A stretch of DNA of 40,302 nt. Source: Methylotenera sp. Lineage in GTDB: Bacteria; Pseudomonadota; Gammaproteobacteria; Burkholderiales; Methylophilaceae. Of the stretch, positions 1-8,741 are shown piece after piece. Numbering within the stretch: position 1 is the stretch's first letter; each line of letters starts with the position of its first letter. Below the pieces are notes generated by a model, which was not told the origin of the DNA, did not search any database, and saw only the letters and a program-made list of their open reading frames with translations. A program made the translations under genes and the position numbers. The stretch lies in assembly GCF_013141425.1 (NCBI RefSeq), contig NZ_JABFRA010000024.1, positions 1 through 40,302 of the forward strand, written 5' to 3'.

Positions 1-87
1 ACACTTATCAGTTGTTATTTTGTTAAAGAACAGTGTCGAAAATTAGCTTCCTTTTTCAACTTCTCAATAACGCTTTGCGTTAACGAG
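1..87 (-). other. 5' leader of an rRNA operon (16S gene lies beyond the left edge)
   Basis: Read on the minus strand, the segment between the promoter at 94-121 and the window edge resembles a proteobacterial pre-16S leader. It contains TGTTCTTTAACA at 21-32, nearly identical to the boxA-like TGCTCTTTAACA found ahead of E. coli 16S genes, where NusB/S10 antitermination factors bind. Just before the edge it runs into the AT-rich stretch that normally precedes mature 16S by some tens to a hundred bases. The 16S gene itself is not in the window, so this is inferred from the promoter and boxA. Confidence 0.75.
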
Positions 88-93
88 GTGCGC

Positions 94-121
94 ATTATAC
101 AGAGCTTTTAAAGCTCGTCAA
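94..121 (-). promoter_or_regulatory. rRNA operon promoter (sigma70 type)
   Basis: On the minus strand a -35 box TTGACG (116-121) and a perfect -10 box TATAAT (94-99) are separated by 16 bp. The bases after the -10 box are GCGCACC, a GC-rich discriminator typical of stringently controlled (ppGpp/DksA-sensitive) stable RNA promoters. The 30 bases upstream of the -35 box are very AT-rich and could act as an UP element. Predicted transcription starts near 87 and runs left into the boxA leader. Confidence 0.8.
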
Positions 122-181
122 TACTAAATTTGATTTGATCCATATTTATTATTGAATGCATCTGCGTACAGATAAAATCTT

Positions 182-258
182 TGGTTGCGGGAACAGGATT
201 TGAACCTGTGACCTTCGGGTTATGAGCCCGACGAGCTGCCAGACTGCTCCATCCCGCG
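182..258 (-). tRNA. tRNA-fMet (initiator, anticodon CAT)
   Basis: The minus strand folds as a complete 77-base tRNA with an encoded CCA end (182-184). The anticodon is CAT. Two hallmarks identify it as the initiator rather than an elongator: an unpaired C1-A72 at the end of the acceptor stem, and three consecutive G:C pairs (GGG/CCC) closing the anticodon loop. The T-loop GTTCAAATC is canonical. The gene lies about 60 bp upstream of the rRNA operon promoter in the same orientation. No clear intrinsic terminator separates them, only a short ATCTG/CAGAT hairpin without a T-tract, so some read-through into the rRNA operon is possible. Confidence 0.97.
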
Positions 259-292
259 TCCGATTCGACTTACTGTTGCGTCGAGAGGTGGG

Positions 293-321
293 ACTATAGC
301 AAACTTAGCCTTTTATCGCAA
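293..321 (-). promoter_or_regulatory. promoter of tRNA-fMet
   Basis: On the minus strand a -35 box TTGCGA (316-321) and a -10 box TATAGT (293-298) are separated by 17 bp. Transcription would start about 30 bp before the mature tRNA 5' end. The discriminator CCCACC is GC-rich, as expected for a stable RNA promoter. Confidence 0.65.
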
Positions 322-409
322 GAACTATTGCGTTTTTTATTTATAAAAGCTGTAGATTACGTCTTGAACTTCAGTAGAATTAAGGCATCAGCGGCATTGA
401 AGTGCCCCT

Positions 410-1186
410 TTAACGCATCACGTTGCGCACGTAATCAAGATCTTCCTGTGTATCTACTCCAGCCGCAGGTGCATTATGCGAAATTGACACGGCTATCTTG
501 TAGCCATGGTGCAACACGCGAAGTTGTTCCAAACATTCAATCTGCTCAATCTCACTTGGCTGCATCGTCGCATACTGCTTAAGAAATCTCGCTCGATAAG
601 CATAAATGCCAACATGGCGATATGCCGGCAAGTTTAACGGAAGCTCTAGCTCTATAGCAAAAGCATCTCTTGGATAGGGGATAGGCGCTCGACTAAAATA
701 AAGTGCATTCCCCTTTGCATCCAATACCACCTTAACGACATTGGGGTTTAAAAAATCCACTTTATTGGTGATCGCATGACAGGCTGTTGCCATCACAGCT
801 TCACTATTGGCACTTAATGTGGTGGCTACTTCAACAATCAGTGAAGCTTCGATCAGAGGCTCATCGCCTTGAACATTAACAATAATGGCGTCATCTGGCC
901 AATTTTTCAGCAATGCCACTTCGGCGATACGATCCGTTCCACTGGCATGATTCGGCTTTGTCATTACGCCTTGATGACCATACTGCTGAATCGCCTCTAA
1001 AATTCGTGTGTCATCTGTGGCAACAACAACGGCTTTAGCTCCACTTTGCTTTGCGCGCTCGGCCACCCATACCACCATGGGTTTTCCTGCAATATCCAGT
1101 AAAGGCTTGCCGGGCAACCTAGTGCTGGCGTAACGCGCCGGAATTACTACATAAAACTCAGGGGTACTAAGCTTCAAGTTGCGCAA
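410..1186 (-). CDS. kdsB: 3-deoxy-manno-octulosonate cytidylyltransferase (CMP-Kdo synthetase)
   Basis: Activates Kdo with CTP to give CMP-Kdo, the donor for the lipopolysaccharide inner core; cytoplasmic. The N-terminus carries the nucleotide-binding signature [17 protein letters not shown] (residues 13-29), followed by NVQGDEPLI, the metal/nucleotide site of the KdsB family, and HVGIYAYR near the C-terminus. Length (255-258 aa) is normal. The start is uncertain because no ATG lies near the expected position. TTG codons at 1186 and 1177 are both in frame, each with a weak GAAG purine run upstream. Either start overlaps the end of the Trm112-like gene by 11-20 bp, so translation is probably coupled. 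Last gene of the envelope block; no convincing terminator was seen after it. Confidence 0.96.
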   Translation of the reverse strand: MRNLKLSTPEFYVVIPARYASTRLPGKPLLDIAGKPMVVWVAERAKQSGAKAVVVATDDTRILEAIQQYGHQGVMTKPNHASGTDRIAEVALLKNWPDDAIIVNVQGDEPLIEASLIVEVATTLSANSEAVMATACHAITNKVDFLNPNVVKVVLDAKGNALYFSRAPIPYPRDAFAIELELPLNLPAYRHVGIYAYRARFLKQYATMQPSEIEQIECLEQLRVLHHGYKIAVSISHNAPAAGVDTQEDLDYVRNVMR

Positions 1187-1358
1187 CTTCAGCTTCTGTT
1201 AACTTGCGCGCCTCTTCCTCTAGCATCACTGGGATACCATCTTTAATTGGATAAGCCAACTGTGCCGACTTGGAAATAAGCTCATTTGTCGGCTTATTAT
1301 ATATGAGTGGGCCTTTCGTTACTGGGCACACTAGAATTTGTAGAAGTTTGTTATCCAT
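1167..1358 (-). CDS. Trm112-like small zinc-ribbon-family protein (YcaR/UPF0434)
   Basis: A 63-residue protein of the Trm112/YcaR family. It begins with the family signature [15 protein letters not shown] and contains the conserved [12 protein letters not shown] segment. In the typical family the first knuckle is CPxCKGPL; here the second cysteine is Thr (CPVTKGPL), so a full zinc site is unlikely. E. coli ycaR sits in the same place, immediately before kdsB and after lpxK, and that linkage is kept here. Eukaryotic and archaeal Trm112 proteins activate methyltransferases, but no role is established for this short bacterial form. It lies 10 bp after the lpxK stop and overlaps kdsB. Confidence 0.93.
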   Translation of the reverse strand: MDNKLLQILVCPVTKGPLIYNKPTNELISKSAQLAYPIKDGIPVMLEEEARKLTEAEVAQLEA

Positions 1359-1368
1359 AATTGAACTC

Positions 1369-2394
1369 TCAGTGATTCATTCTCAGTTTTTGCAAAATAT
1401 GTGCCGTTAACGACTGCCCTGACGGTTTATCTAATACGGCCGTCACTGGCAAATACCAAGCATCGACTGCATTTAACATCTGACATTTTACGGCATCTTT
1501 TTCTGTCATTAATAGTGTTTTATTAGCGAACTGCAGCAAATCCTGCTCAGTAAACACATGGTGGTCTGCAAATATCTTACGTTCGAATTGTAAGCCCAAG
1601 CCTATAAGTTGATTAAAAAAGCGCTCTGGATTGCCAATGCCAGCAATAGCGACCAAGGGCTTATCTCTAAAATAATCGACCGATTTAATTTGCTTGATTC
1701 CACTTATATTTTCAAAGGCGTCACCTTGCAAACGCATGCTAAATATAGGTGGCAGCAGTTTTTCTGTAATATTAAAATTACGCACGTCTGCACTACCACT
1801 ATTCACCAAGGCATCAACACCTTGTAGCCGCGTAACTTTCTCACGCAATGGTCCTGCTGGCAGTAAAAGTTGATTTCCAAACTGCAAGTCAGAATTAATC
1901 AGGGCAATTTCAAAATCACGCTGCAAACGATAATGCTGCAAACCGTCATCGCTCACGAGGATATTACATTCAGGATGCGCGCTTAACAAAGCCCTGCCAG
2001 CGGCCACACGGTTAGCGCCAACAAACATGGGGCTAGCTGTTCGCCTTGCAATTAACACTGGCTCATCGCCGACTTCTGATGGATGACTATTTACAAATAC
2101 TTCTGCAATATTTTTGTAGCCGCCACCATAGCCTCGACTAACCACGCCCGGAGTATAGCCTTGCTTTTTTAACTGCTCGACTATCCAGATAACTAAAGGT
2201 GTTTTACCCGTGCCTCCAACATTAATATTTCCTACGATAATTACCGGAACAGGCAGGCGATAGCTTTTAAATAGCCCGAGTCTATAGAGTGCTCGTCTAA
2301 GGCAAGTTAAACCTGCAAAGACCCACGACAGCGGTAGCAACAAAATATGCAATGGCGTGTAGCAAAGCCACTGTTTTTGTAGCCAATTACTCAT
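1369..2394 (-). CDS. lpxK: tetraacyldisaccharide 4'-kinase
   Basis: Inner-membrane-associated kinase that phosphorylates the 4' position of the lipid A disaccharide precursor to give lipid IVA, in the Raetz pathway. The 341-aa length is normal. A hydrophobic N-terminal segment (about residues 12-31) is followed by the P-loop [13 protein letters not shown] (about 57-69) and by the LpxK motifs SRGYGGG and [11 protein letters not shown]. The start is an ATG at 2394. The gene follows msbA by about 30 bp and precedes the Trm112-like gene by 10 bp, the same order as E. coli msbA-lpxK-(ycaQ)-ycaR-kdsB. Confidence 0.97.
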   Translation of the reverse strand: MSNWLQKQWLCYTPLHILLLPLSWVFAGLTCLRRALYRLGLFKSYRLPVPVIIVGNINVGGTGKTPLVIWIVEQLKKQGYTPGVVSRGYGGGYKNIAEVFVNSHPSEVGDEPVLIARRTASPMFVGANRVAAGRALLSAHPECNILVSDDGLQHYRLQRDFEIALINSDLQFGNQLLLPAGPLREKVTRLQGVDALVNSGSADVRNFNITEKLLPPIFSMRLQGDAFENISGIKQIKSVDYFRDKPLVAIAGIGNPERFFNQLIGLGLQFERKIFADHHVFTEQDLLQFANKTLLMTEKDAVKCQMLNAVDAWYLPVTAVLDKPSGQSLTAHILQKLRMNH

Positions 2395-2425
2395 GCGATT
2401 TCAACCCAAGCATACCAGAAAGAAA

Positions 2426-4180
2426 TTAACCAAATTGCTTCTGGTATAACTTAGCATAATGACCATCGATAGCAATTAATGCTGCGTGAGACCCACTCTC
2501 GACAATCTTACCTTGCTCCATCACCATAATGCGATCTGCATTTTCAATTGTACTGAGTCGATGTGCAATCACGATGCTGGTTCGGTTTTGCATCAAAGCA
2601 TCCAAAGCGGCTTGCACATGCTGCTCTGATTCAGTATCCAGCGCGGATGTTGCTTCATCCAGCAACAAGATGGGAGCATCTTTCAAAATGGCACGTGCTA
2701 TAGCAATGCGTTGTCGCTGCCCACCAGACAGCCGAACACCACGATCGCCAATTTCATTTTGCAGCCCATTGGGTAGTTGCTGAATGAATTCCCAAGCATG
2801 GGCGGCTTTTGCTGCTGCAATCACTTCTTGTTCCGTGGCATTTCTTAATACGCCATAAGCAATATTATTAAACACTGTGTCATTAAACAGCACGATATCT
2901 TGGCTGACTAAAGCAAATTGCTCACGTAAGTTACTTAATCGCAAGTCCCGAATATCCACACCATCAAGAAATATAGCACCTTGCTGCAACGCATAAAACC
3001 TTGGCAGCAAGTTCACCAACGTGGTCTTACCACCACCTGAACGGCCGACCAAGGCTACTTTTTCACCAGGCATAATCTTAAAACTTAGGTTATCAAGCGC
3101 TACACCACTAGCACTTTCGTAACGCAAAGTGACGTTTCTAAATTCAATTTCACCCTTTGCGCGTCCTATTTCAATGATACCCGCATCGACCTCAGGGCTT
3201 GCATCCATTACCTCAAAAATGCTTTGTGCCGCAGCCAATCCCACTTGAAAATCCTCATTGGCCGCTGCGATATGTTTTATCGGTGAAATTAACATCAGTA
3301 AAGCGCCTACAAAGGCGGCGAACTCGCCCACGGAAAAACTACCCATGGCGTAATAAATCACCAAGGCTAGCGCCAACGCAGCAAATATCTCAACAACAAA
3401 ACTACTCAAACCCGCGATACGGGTTAAACGCAACTCAATACGACGATTATTCGTCGTGATTTCGGAAAAACGCTGATATTCGAAATCCTGTGCGCCAAAA
3501 ATCTTAACAATACGTTGCCCACTAATCGCCTCTTCCGCAGATTTAGTCATTTCGCCCATGCTATGTTGCACCCCTTTTGCATTGGACTTAAGTTTAGGCG
3601 TAATTTTTTTTAAATACAGAGTAACCAAAGGCAAAATGCTGGCAAACACCAAAGTGAGACGCCAATCCAAGTAAAACATATACGCAATCAGCCCAACTAC
3701 TGTCAAAATGTCACGTAATACATTCATCCAAGTGCGCGTAGTCGCAACTGAAAGACGCTCAACATCGTAGGTAAATTTTGACACCAACGCTCCTGCCGAG
3801 CGTGCATCAAAATAATGCACTGGCAACAACATTAATCGACTGAACATTTCCTTGCGAAAGTCCTCCACTACCCGTCGAGCGACAACACGCATGGAATAAA
3901 CAGAAACATAGCCAGCGATACCGCGTACCAACATTAATCCAAATAACATTAGCGGCAACAACACATTTTGATTCGCCACTTTTTTAACAAACCCCTCATC
4001 AGTGATTTGTTTTATCAACGCCAGAAAACCAGTATTACTGGCTGACAAGATCACGAGTGAGAGAATACTGGTAAGAAATACATACTTATAACGCCAGGCA
4101 TGACGAAGCAAACGCAAATACAATTCTTTTGCATTTGAAATTTCAGGAAGTTTTTCTTTATTACGTCTTACTTTTGCCAT
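2426..4180 (-). CDS. msbA: lipid A export ABC transporter MsbA
   Basis: Homodimeric ABC half-transporter that flips core-lipid A across the inner membrane. The 584-aa protein has an N-terminal six-helix membrane domain (about 30-310) and a C-terminal ATPase domain. Walker A is GRSGGGKT (379-386), the Q-loop contains SQD, the signature is LSGGQ (484-488) and Walker B is ILLLDEATSALD (about 504-515), followed by the switch histidine in IAHRLST. Length matches E. coli MsbA (582 aa). It sits between exbD and lpxK, so lipid A phosphorylation and export are co-encoded. Confidence 0.97.
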   Translation of the reverse strand: MAKVRRNKEKLPEISNAKELYLRLLRHAWRYKYVFLTSILSLVILSASNTGFLALIKQITDEGFVKKVANQNVLLPLMLFGLMLVRGIAGYVSVYSMRVVARRVVEDFRKEMFSRLMLLPVHYFDARSAGALVSKFTYDVERLSVATTRTWMNVLRDILTVVGLIAYMFYLDWRLTLVFASILPLVTLYLKKITPKLKSNAKGVQHSMGEMTKSAEEAISGQRIVKIFGAQDFEYQRFSEITTNNRRIELRLTRIAGLSSFVVEIFAALALALVIYYAMGSFSVGEFAAFVGALLMLISPIKHIAAANEDFQVGLAAAQSIFEVMDASPEVDAGIIEIGRAKGEIEFRNVTLRYESASGVALDNLSFKIMPGEKVALVGRSGGGKTTLVNLLPRFYALQQGAIFLDGVDIRDLRLSNLREQFALVSQDIVLFNDTVFNNIAYGVLRNATEQEVIAAAKAAHAWEFIQQLPNGLQNEIGDRGVRLSGGQRQRIAIARAILKDAPILLLDEATSALDTESEQHVQAALDALMQNRTSIVIAHRLSTIENADRIMVMEQGKIVESGSHAALIAIDGHYAKLYQKQFG

Positions 4181-4294
4181 CGTGGGTGTTTGCCATAGGT
4201 TTAGGATTGATGGTCGCCAAGACGTCGCTAAGACCTAGCGCCAGCGAAGAAAGTCGGGGCTAAAAATACTATTAAAAAAATCAGATATAAGAAC

Positions 4295-4711
4295 TTATTG
4301 GCCAGACTGTGTCGCAAAGGTAATGTGCGTATAACCTGCTACACGCGAGGCTTCCATCACATCAATAACAGACTGGTGTGTCGCTTTTGCATCTGCATTG
4401 ATAATAATGGTTGGTTCTTTTCCACCACTGGCTGCAGCTTGTAAAGCTGCGCCAATTCCTGCAACGGATGAATCAGCCAAACCTTTGCCGTTTACTATAT
4501 ATTTTCCGTTGGCATCTACGCCCACTTCAATGGTCAAGGGTTTTTCTTGCGGGGTATTGGCTTCCGCGGTAGGCAGATTAATCTGCAACTCACTGGTGCG
4601 TGAAAAAGTAGCGCTCACCACCAAGAAAATAATAATCACCAACAGCACGTCAATTAGCGGCACGAGATTCATCTCAAGCTCTTCATGGCGCTTTCCACGT
4701 TGAAAATTCAT
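4295..4711 (-). CDS. exbD: ExbD/TolR-family biopolymer transport protein
   Basis: Partner of the ExbB proton channel, coupling proton motive force to outer-membrane or envelope processes. The 138-aa protein has a short cytoplasmic N-terminus (MNFQRGKRHEELEMNLVPLI), then a single membrane helix (about residues 16-38) with the conserved aspartate of NLVPLIDVLLV, then a periplasmic domain. No tonB or TonB-dependent receptor lies nearby. Location beside msbA and lpxK is common in proteobacteria, and a role in lipid A or other envelope transport rather than iron uptake is possible. ATG start at 4711. Confidence 0.94.
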   Translation of the reverse strand: MNFQRGKRHEELEMNLVPLIDVLLVIIIFLVVSATFSRTSELQINLPTAEANTPQEKPLTIEVGVDANGKYIVNGKGLADSSVAGIGAALQAAASGGKEPTIIINADAKATHQSVIDVMEASRVAGYTHITFATQSGQ

Positions 4712-4819
4712 ATTAAAATCCTTTAACTAAATTCAATTCAAATGACCTGAAGACAAGGCACTTTTATGCAAACAGTACGCCCAGCAATTTAATTAACTAA
4801 CATAACAATTAATATAATA

Positions 4820-4840
4820 CGGCGAATAAAAGTAACGCCG
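4820..4840 (-). other. small hairpin between exbB and exbD
   Basis: CGGCG and CGCCG arms (4820-4824, 4836-4840) enclose an 11-base AT-rich loop, followed on the minus strand by TATTATATT. The 158-bp exbB-exbD gap is unusually long for this pair, so the hairpin could attenuate or process the transcript. It lacks a true T-run, so a terminator call is not supported. Confidence 0.35.
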
Positions 4841-4869
4841 CATTTGTGTCATTTCAATCGAATTAAAAT

Positions 4870-5475
4870 TTACTTACGTTCGCCGTGAATAATTTCCACC
4901 AACTTAATCGCTTGTTGCTCCATATCCACCAGCAAACCATCTACTTTTGAGCGGAAATATCGGTAAGCAATCATCGCGGGCACCGCCACCACAATCCCCG
5001 CCGCCGTGTTATACAGCGCCACAGAAATGCCACGGGCAAACTGCGCAATATCGTGACCAGTATTAGTAAAGGCCCCGAACAACTCCACCATACCAATCAC
5101 CGTACCGAGCAAGCCTAGCAAAGGTGCCACGGTTGCGATTGTGCCTAAAGTAGAAAGATACCGTTCGAGCTTATGTGCAACAGCGCGACCTGATTCCTCA
5201 ATCGCCTCTTTGGTGACTTCACGCGAGTTTTTTGAATTCGCCAAGGCACTGGCAAACACTTGTCCTAAAGGCGAATGTTGTTCTAACTTGCCAATTGTTT
5301 CTTTTGTAACCCCGCCTTTAGCAAGCCAAGCTTGCAATTCAGGTAAAAGATTTTGTGGTGTTACGATATTTTCACGAAGCGCAATAGCACGCTCACCGAT
5401 AATCGCCAACGCTACCACTGACGCGAAAATAAGCGGCCAAATTGGCCAGCCTGCTGCTAAAATAATTTGCCACAC
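4870..5475 (-). CDS. exbB: MotA/TolQ/ExbB-family proton channel protein
   Basis: Integral membrane component of an Exb/Tol-type energy transducer. In 201 aa there is an N-terminal membrane helix (about 8-26), a cytoplasmic region, then the family signature LGLLGTVIGMVELF (about 119-132) and a final pair of helices including YNTAAGIVVAVPAMIAYRYF. The start is a GTG at 5475, preceded by GGGAG at a 7-bp spacing, a good Shine-Dalgarno. It is the first gene after the comEC gap and has a candidate promoter at 5546-5574. ExbD follows after 158 bp. Confidence 0.95.
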   Translation of the reverse strand: MWQIILAAGWPIWPLIFASVVALAIIGERAIALRENIVTPQNLLPELQAWLAKGGVTKETIGKLEQHSPLGQVFASALANSKNSREVTKEAIEESGRAVAHKLERYLSTLGTIATVAPLLGLLGTVIGMVELFGAFTNTGHDIAQFARGISVALYNTAAGIVVAVPAMIAYRYFRSKVDGLLVDMEQQAIKLVEIIHGERK

Positions 5476-5545
5476 AGTGCAACTCCCTAAATTTCAAAAT
5501 AGCAATTAATGATTCGTCTGACTTACTGGAATCTATCTTTGCGAT

Positions 5546-5574
5546 ACTTTAGCCTTTCGCCCGCATTTGGGCAA
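5546..5574 (-). promoter_or_regulatory. candidate promoter for exbB
   Basis: On the minus strand TTGCCC (5569-5574) and TAAAGT (5546-5551) are separated by 17 bp, within the 145-bp comEC-exbB gap. Each hexamer matches the sigma70 consensus at four positions. This would separate exbBD-msbA-lpxK-kdsB from upstream transcription. Confidence 0.35.
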
Positions 5575-5620
5575 GCTGCAACTGCATAACATTCGCAAAT
5601 GCAACCCACTATTAGCCAAT

Positions 5621-8038
5621 TTAATCTGCGGCAAAAGTATCATGCCAGTAACGCTGATATTGCCTACGCCAGCTCACCATCTGTATATTATTTTTTACAA
5701 AAAACATCACCAAGGCACCTTGGTAATCCGAGCGATAGCGATGGCTATTTTCTGCTTGATAGCGCGCCAATACTTCTGGCTTAGGGTGTTTGTAGCGGTT
5801 TAAATAGCCAGAGGTAAAGACGCTCAAGCTAGGTGCCACTGCTGCAATAAACTCTGCCGTCGAGGAAGTTTTGCTACCGTGATGCGGCACAATTAACACG
5901 TCGCTTTTCAATCCATCTGCATCCGCTTCCAGCAAGGCATATTCAGCTTCTTTTTCAATATCCCCTGTAAGTAACAGACTGCCGAATTCACTAGTCACTT
6001 TTAACACACAACTACGATTATTATCCTTAAGTTTTAAATCATCATAACTTTCTATGCTTGGGTGTAGTACTTCGAATAGCACTCCGTCCCACAACCAACT
6101 TTGACCAGCGTAACATTGCATCTTTTCCAAAGTCGCTGGCGTTTCAATCGTCTCTGGTAAAGAGCTGTTCAGCCAATCAACAGGCATTATAGCTAGCACA
6201 GAAGTCATTCCTCCGCTGTGGTCAATATCATTATGGCTTACCATAAGGCCATCTAATTTACCTATACCCTCACCTCGCAAATACGGGATTACAATGCGGC
6301 TGCCTGCATCGCTTTGCGCGTTAAATTTAGGGCCAGCATCATAAAGTAAGGTATGTTTAGCTGTTTGTACCACTACGCTCAAGCCTTGCCCGACATCCAG
6401 CACAGTGACTTTCATCTCGCCCGAAGCTGGTAGAGCGGGCACAATGACTAGCATTGGCAAAAAACCAACAACACCCAACCAGCGCATCGGAAAACCACGT
6501 GGCAGTAGCAACCACAGCACACCTAACAAAGCCGGAAAAAGCGTCCAAATAGCAGGCGAATGCTGTTGCCAGTTGGCGATGGGCAATTGATTCAAACTAT
6601 TCAACCCCCACATACATGCTTGCAAAACCCAATACGACAGGTGCAACAACCAATCGATTGATAAAAAACTCCCCAGTAGTGCCAGTGGGGTCACAACAAA
6701 ACTAATCAAAGGAATTGCAAATGCATTGGCGATTGGCGAAATAAGCGACGCTTGATTAAACATAATCAACAACAGGGGAAACATACCAATAGTCACCGCC
6801 CATTGCGTCACTAGCGCCGACTTAACCCAGCGAACTTGACCGATACGGCCGTTAAAAACATAAGCCAGTAGCGCGACTGCTCCAAATGACAGCCAAAATC
6901 CTGGTGCATTCACCGCCCAAGGATCAATCAACACCACAACAAATAGTGCCAATGACAGCACCTGTGCAATCACCAATTGCGGCGCTGTCCAAAGCGCAAT
7001 GGCAAATACGATCAACATGTAAACCGTGCGCTGTGTAGGAACAGAAAATCCAGCAATCAGCGCATACGCCAGAGCCACCAAGACACCCGCCAACGTTGCC
7101 GCTTTGCGTGCTGGCAATTGCATCATCAGTTTAGGGCTACGCCGCCAAAAACAATTCACCAAAGCAAAAGCCAACCCTGCAAGCATGGTGATATGCAGAC
7201 CTGAGATTGACATCAAATGTGAGGTTCCTGTGCGCATAAACACCTGCCAGTCATTTGTGCTTATTTGACTATCATCGCCCATAACCAGTGCTTGAATTAC
7301 GCCACTATAGGGTTTGTCCACTAGCACTCGTAATATGCGCTGCTGGGTAAGCTCACGCAAATGCTCAACAATGTAACTAGGGCGCCAAACCAAGTTATCT
7401 AGCATCTTAAATTCGGCCTTGGTCTTAATGCTGCCTGTGGCGCGAATATTTTCGCTCAGCGCCCACGATTCAAAATCAAACCCATGCGGATTCACCGTGC
7501 CATGCGGACGCTTTAAACGCACCGACAAGCGCCAGCGCTCGCCCGCGTGAAACGGGCTAAAAATTGCGGCATCTGACTCAGCATCCTCAAAAACTGCCTC
7601 GTTAGCCTGTTTGTACAAAGGATTCACAACATAATGATTGAGACTAATGTGACGCGGCACAACGGCCGCTTGTGTGATGATTTTTTCGATATCAAATTTA
7701 AATCGCGCACCACGCTCCGTCAGTTCAGGCACGCTTGCCACCACTCCTTCAATGACAATGGTTTTTTGCTCCCAAGCATGCGGCAGGTCATCCTGCATTC
7801 TCCACCAGGCTATACTGCTCGCCCAACTGAAGCCCACTAAAAAAGCGGCCAAGCTGAGCAAGCCCACCTGCAAAAACTTTGGCTGACGAAATACTCTAAA
7901 AAACGATGGTATTAAGCCTAAAGCAACAAGAGAAATAGCTAAAAAAGCGGCGCAAATCAGCCAAGTAACACTAGGCAACTGAGGCAGTTGCTGCACAACC
8001 CAGGCACCAAAAACAAATATCAGTGCAACAAGAATCAT
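5621..8038 (-). CDS. comEC: DNA internalization protein ComEC/Rec2
   Basis: Inner-membrane channel that takes single-stranded DNA into the cytoplasm during natural transformation. The 805-aa protein has the full three-part architecture: N-terminal membrane helices with a soluble OB-like region (about 60-230), a central competence domain of many helices containing the MSISGLHITMLAG signature, and a C-terminal metallo-beta-lactamase-like domain. That last domain begins at VLDVGQGLSVVV and keeps SHNDIDHSGG (the HxxxDH metal motif) and VPHHGSKTSS. It appears intact, so with the pilT/pilU genes in this window the organism may be competent. Starts at ATG 8038, 16 bp after lolD. Confidence 0.96.
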   Translation of the reverse strand: MILVALIFVFGAWVVQQLPQLPSVTWLICAAFLAISLVALGLIPSFFRVFRQPKFLQVGLLSLAAFLVGFSWASSIAWWRMQDDLPHAWEQKTIVIEGVVASVPELTERGARFKFDIEKIITQAAVVPRHISLNHYVVNPLYKQANEAVFEDAESDAAIFSPFHAGERWRLSVRLKRPHGTVNPHGFDFESWALSENIRATGSIKTKAEFKMLDNLVWRPSYIVEHLRELTQQRILRVLVDKPYSGVIQALVMGDDSQISTNDWQVFMRTGTSHLMSISGLHITMLAGLAFALVNCFWRRSPKLMMQLPARKAATLAGVLVALAYALIAGFSVPTQRTVYMLIVFAIALWTAPQLVIAQVLSLALFVVVLIDPWAVNAPGFWLSFGAVALLAYVFNGRIGQVRWVKSALVTQWAVTIGMFPLLLIMFNQASLISPIANAFAIPLISFVVTPLALLGSFLSIDWLLHLSYWVLQACMWGLNSLNQLPIANWQQHSPAIWTLFPALLGVLWLLLPRGFPMRWLGVVGFLPMLVIVPALPASGEMKVTVLDVGQGLSVVVQTAKHTLLYDAGPKFNAQSDAGSRIVIPYLRGEGIGKLDGLMVSHNDIDHSGGMTSVLAIMPVDWLNSSLPETIETPATLEKMQCYAGQSWLWDGVLFEVLHPSIESYDDLKLKDNNRSCVLKVTSEFGSLLLTGDIEKEAEYALLEADADGLKSDVLIVPHHGSKTSSTAEFIAAVAPSLSVFTSGYLNRYKHPKPEVLARYQAENSHRYRSDYQGALVMFFVKNNIQMVSWRRQYQRYWHDTFAAD

Positions 8039-8054
8039 CCGCTAAGGCTTAAGT

Positions 8055-8741
8055 TTAAAGTGGCTGTAACTTACCATCGACCAGCCGATATTGACGTTGC
8101 ATCTTTTTGGCCAATTCTAAATCGTGCGTAACCACCACCAAACTACGTTGCTGGGTTTGATTCACTTCCAGCAGCAAGTCAAACACGGCATGCGCGGTAT
8201 GGCGGTCCAGATTACCAGTCGGTTCATCGGCCAAAATGCATTGTGGCTGCGTTACCAACGCCCGCGCTACAGCTGCGCGTTGACGCTCACCGCCAGACAG
8301 TTCGCCGGGCATGTGTTCAAGCCGATGCGCAAGGCTCACTTTAGCTAATGTTTCAGCCGCTAGTGTAAGGGCTTGCCCACGCGGCATGCGGCGAATCAGC
8401 AAGGGCATCGCTACATTTTCTAATGCAGTGAATTCAGGTAATAAATGATGAAACTGATAAACAAAGCCCAGTGACTGGTTACGCAAGAGGCCTTTATTGG
8501 TCTCGCTCAACTTCACAATATTGCGATCCAAAATGCGCACTTCACCACTAGTAGGTGCATCCAAGCCACCCAGCAAATGCAGCAAGGTGCTTTTGCCCGA
8601 CCCTGAAGTGCCGACAATCGCAATTTGCTCACCTGCATTTACCGTCAAGTCAATGCCGTTAAGCACCGCAACTTCTAAACCATGATAGGTTTTGTGTAGA
8701 TTTTGGCAGGAGACAATACTTTTAGAGGCTGAGTTATTCAT
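8055..8741 (-). CDS. lolD: lipoprotein-releasing system ATP-binding protein LolD
   Basis: ATPase of the LolCDE complex, which extracts lipoproteins from the inner membrane and hands them to LolA. In 228 aa: Walker A GTSGSGKS (44-51), signature LSGGE (148-152), Walker B with DEPTG (172-176), and the [16 protein letters not shown] segment typical of the LolD/MacB branch. The start overlaps the lolC stop by 8 bp, so translation is probably coupled. Confidence 0.96.
   Translation of the reverse strand: MNNSASKSIVSCQNLHKTYHGLEVAVLNGIDLTVNAGEQIAIVGTSGSGKSTLLHLLGGLDAPTSGEVRILDRNIVKLSETNKGLLRNQSLGFVYQFHHLLPEFTALENVAMPLLIRRMPRGQALTLAAETLAKVSLAHRLEHMPGELSGGERQRAAVARALVTQPQCILADEPTGNLDRHTAHAVFDLLLEVNQTQQRSLVVVTHDLELAKKMQRQYRLVDGKLQPL

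Noticed and set aside
311-336. Hairpin CGCAA/TTGCG followed by TTTTTT on the plus strand
   Set aside because: No plus-strand gene precedes it, and it overlaps the -35 box of the tRNA-fMet promoter, which explains the sequence better.
3199-3459. Numerous opposite-strand open frames of 60-140 codons inside msbA, comEC, rng, ribB and others
   Set aside because: They lie fully within well-supported genes, have no ribosome-binding sites and give compositionally odd proteins with no recognisable motif.
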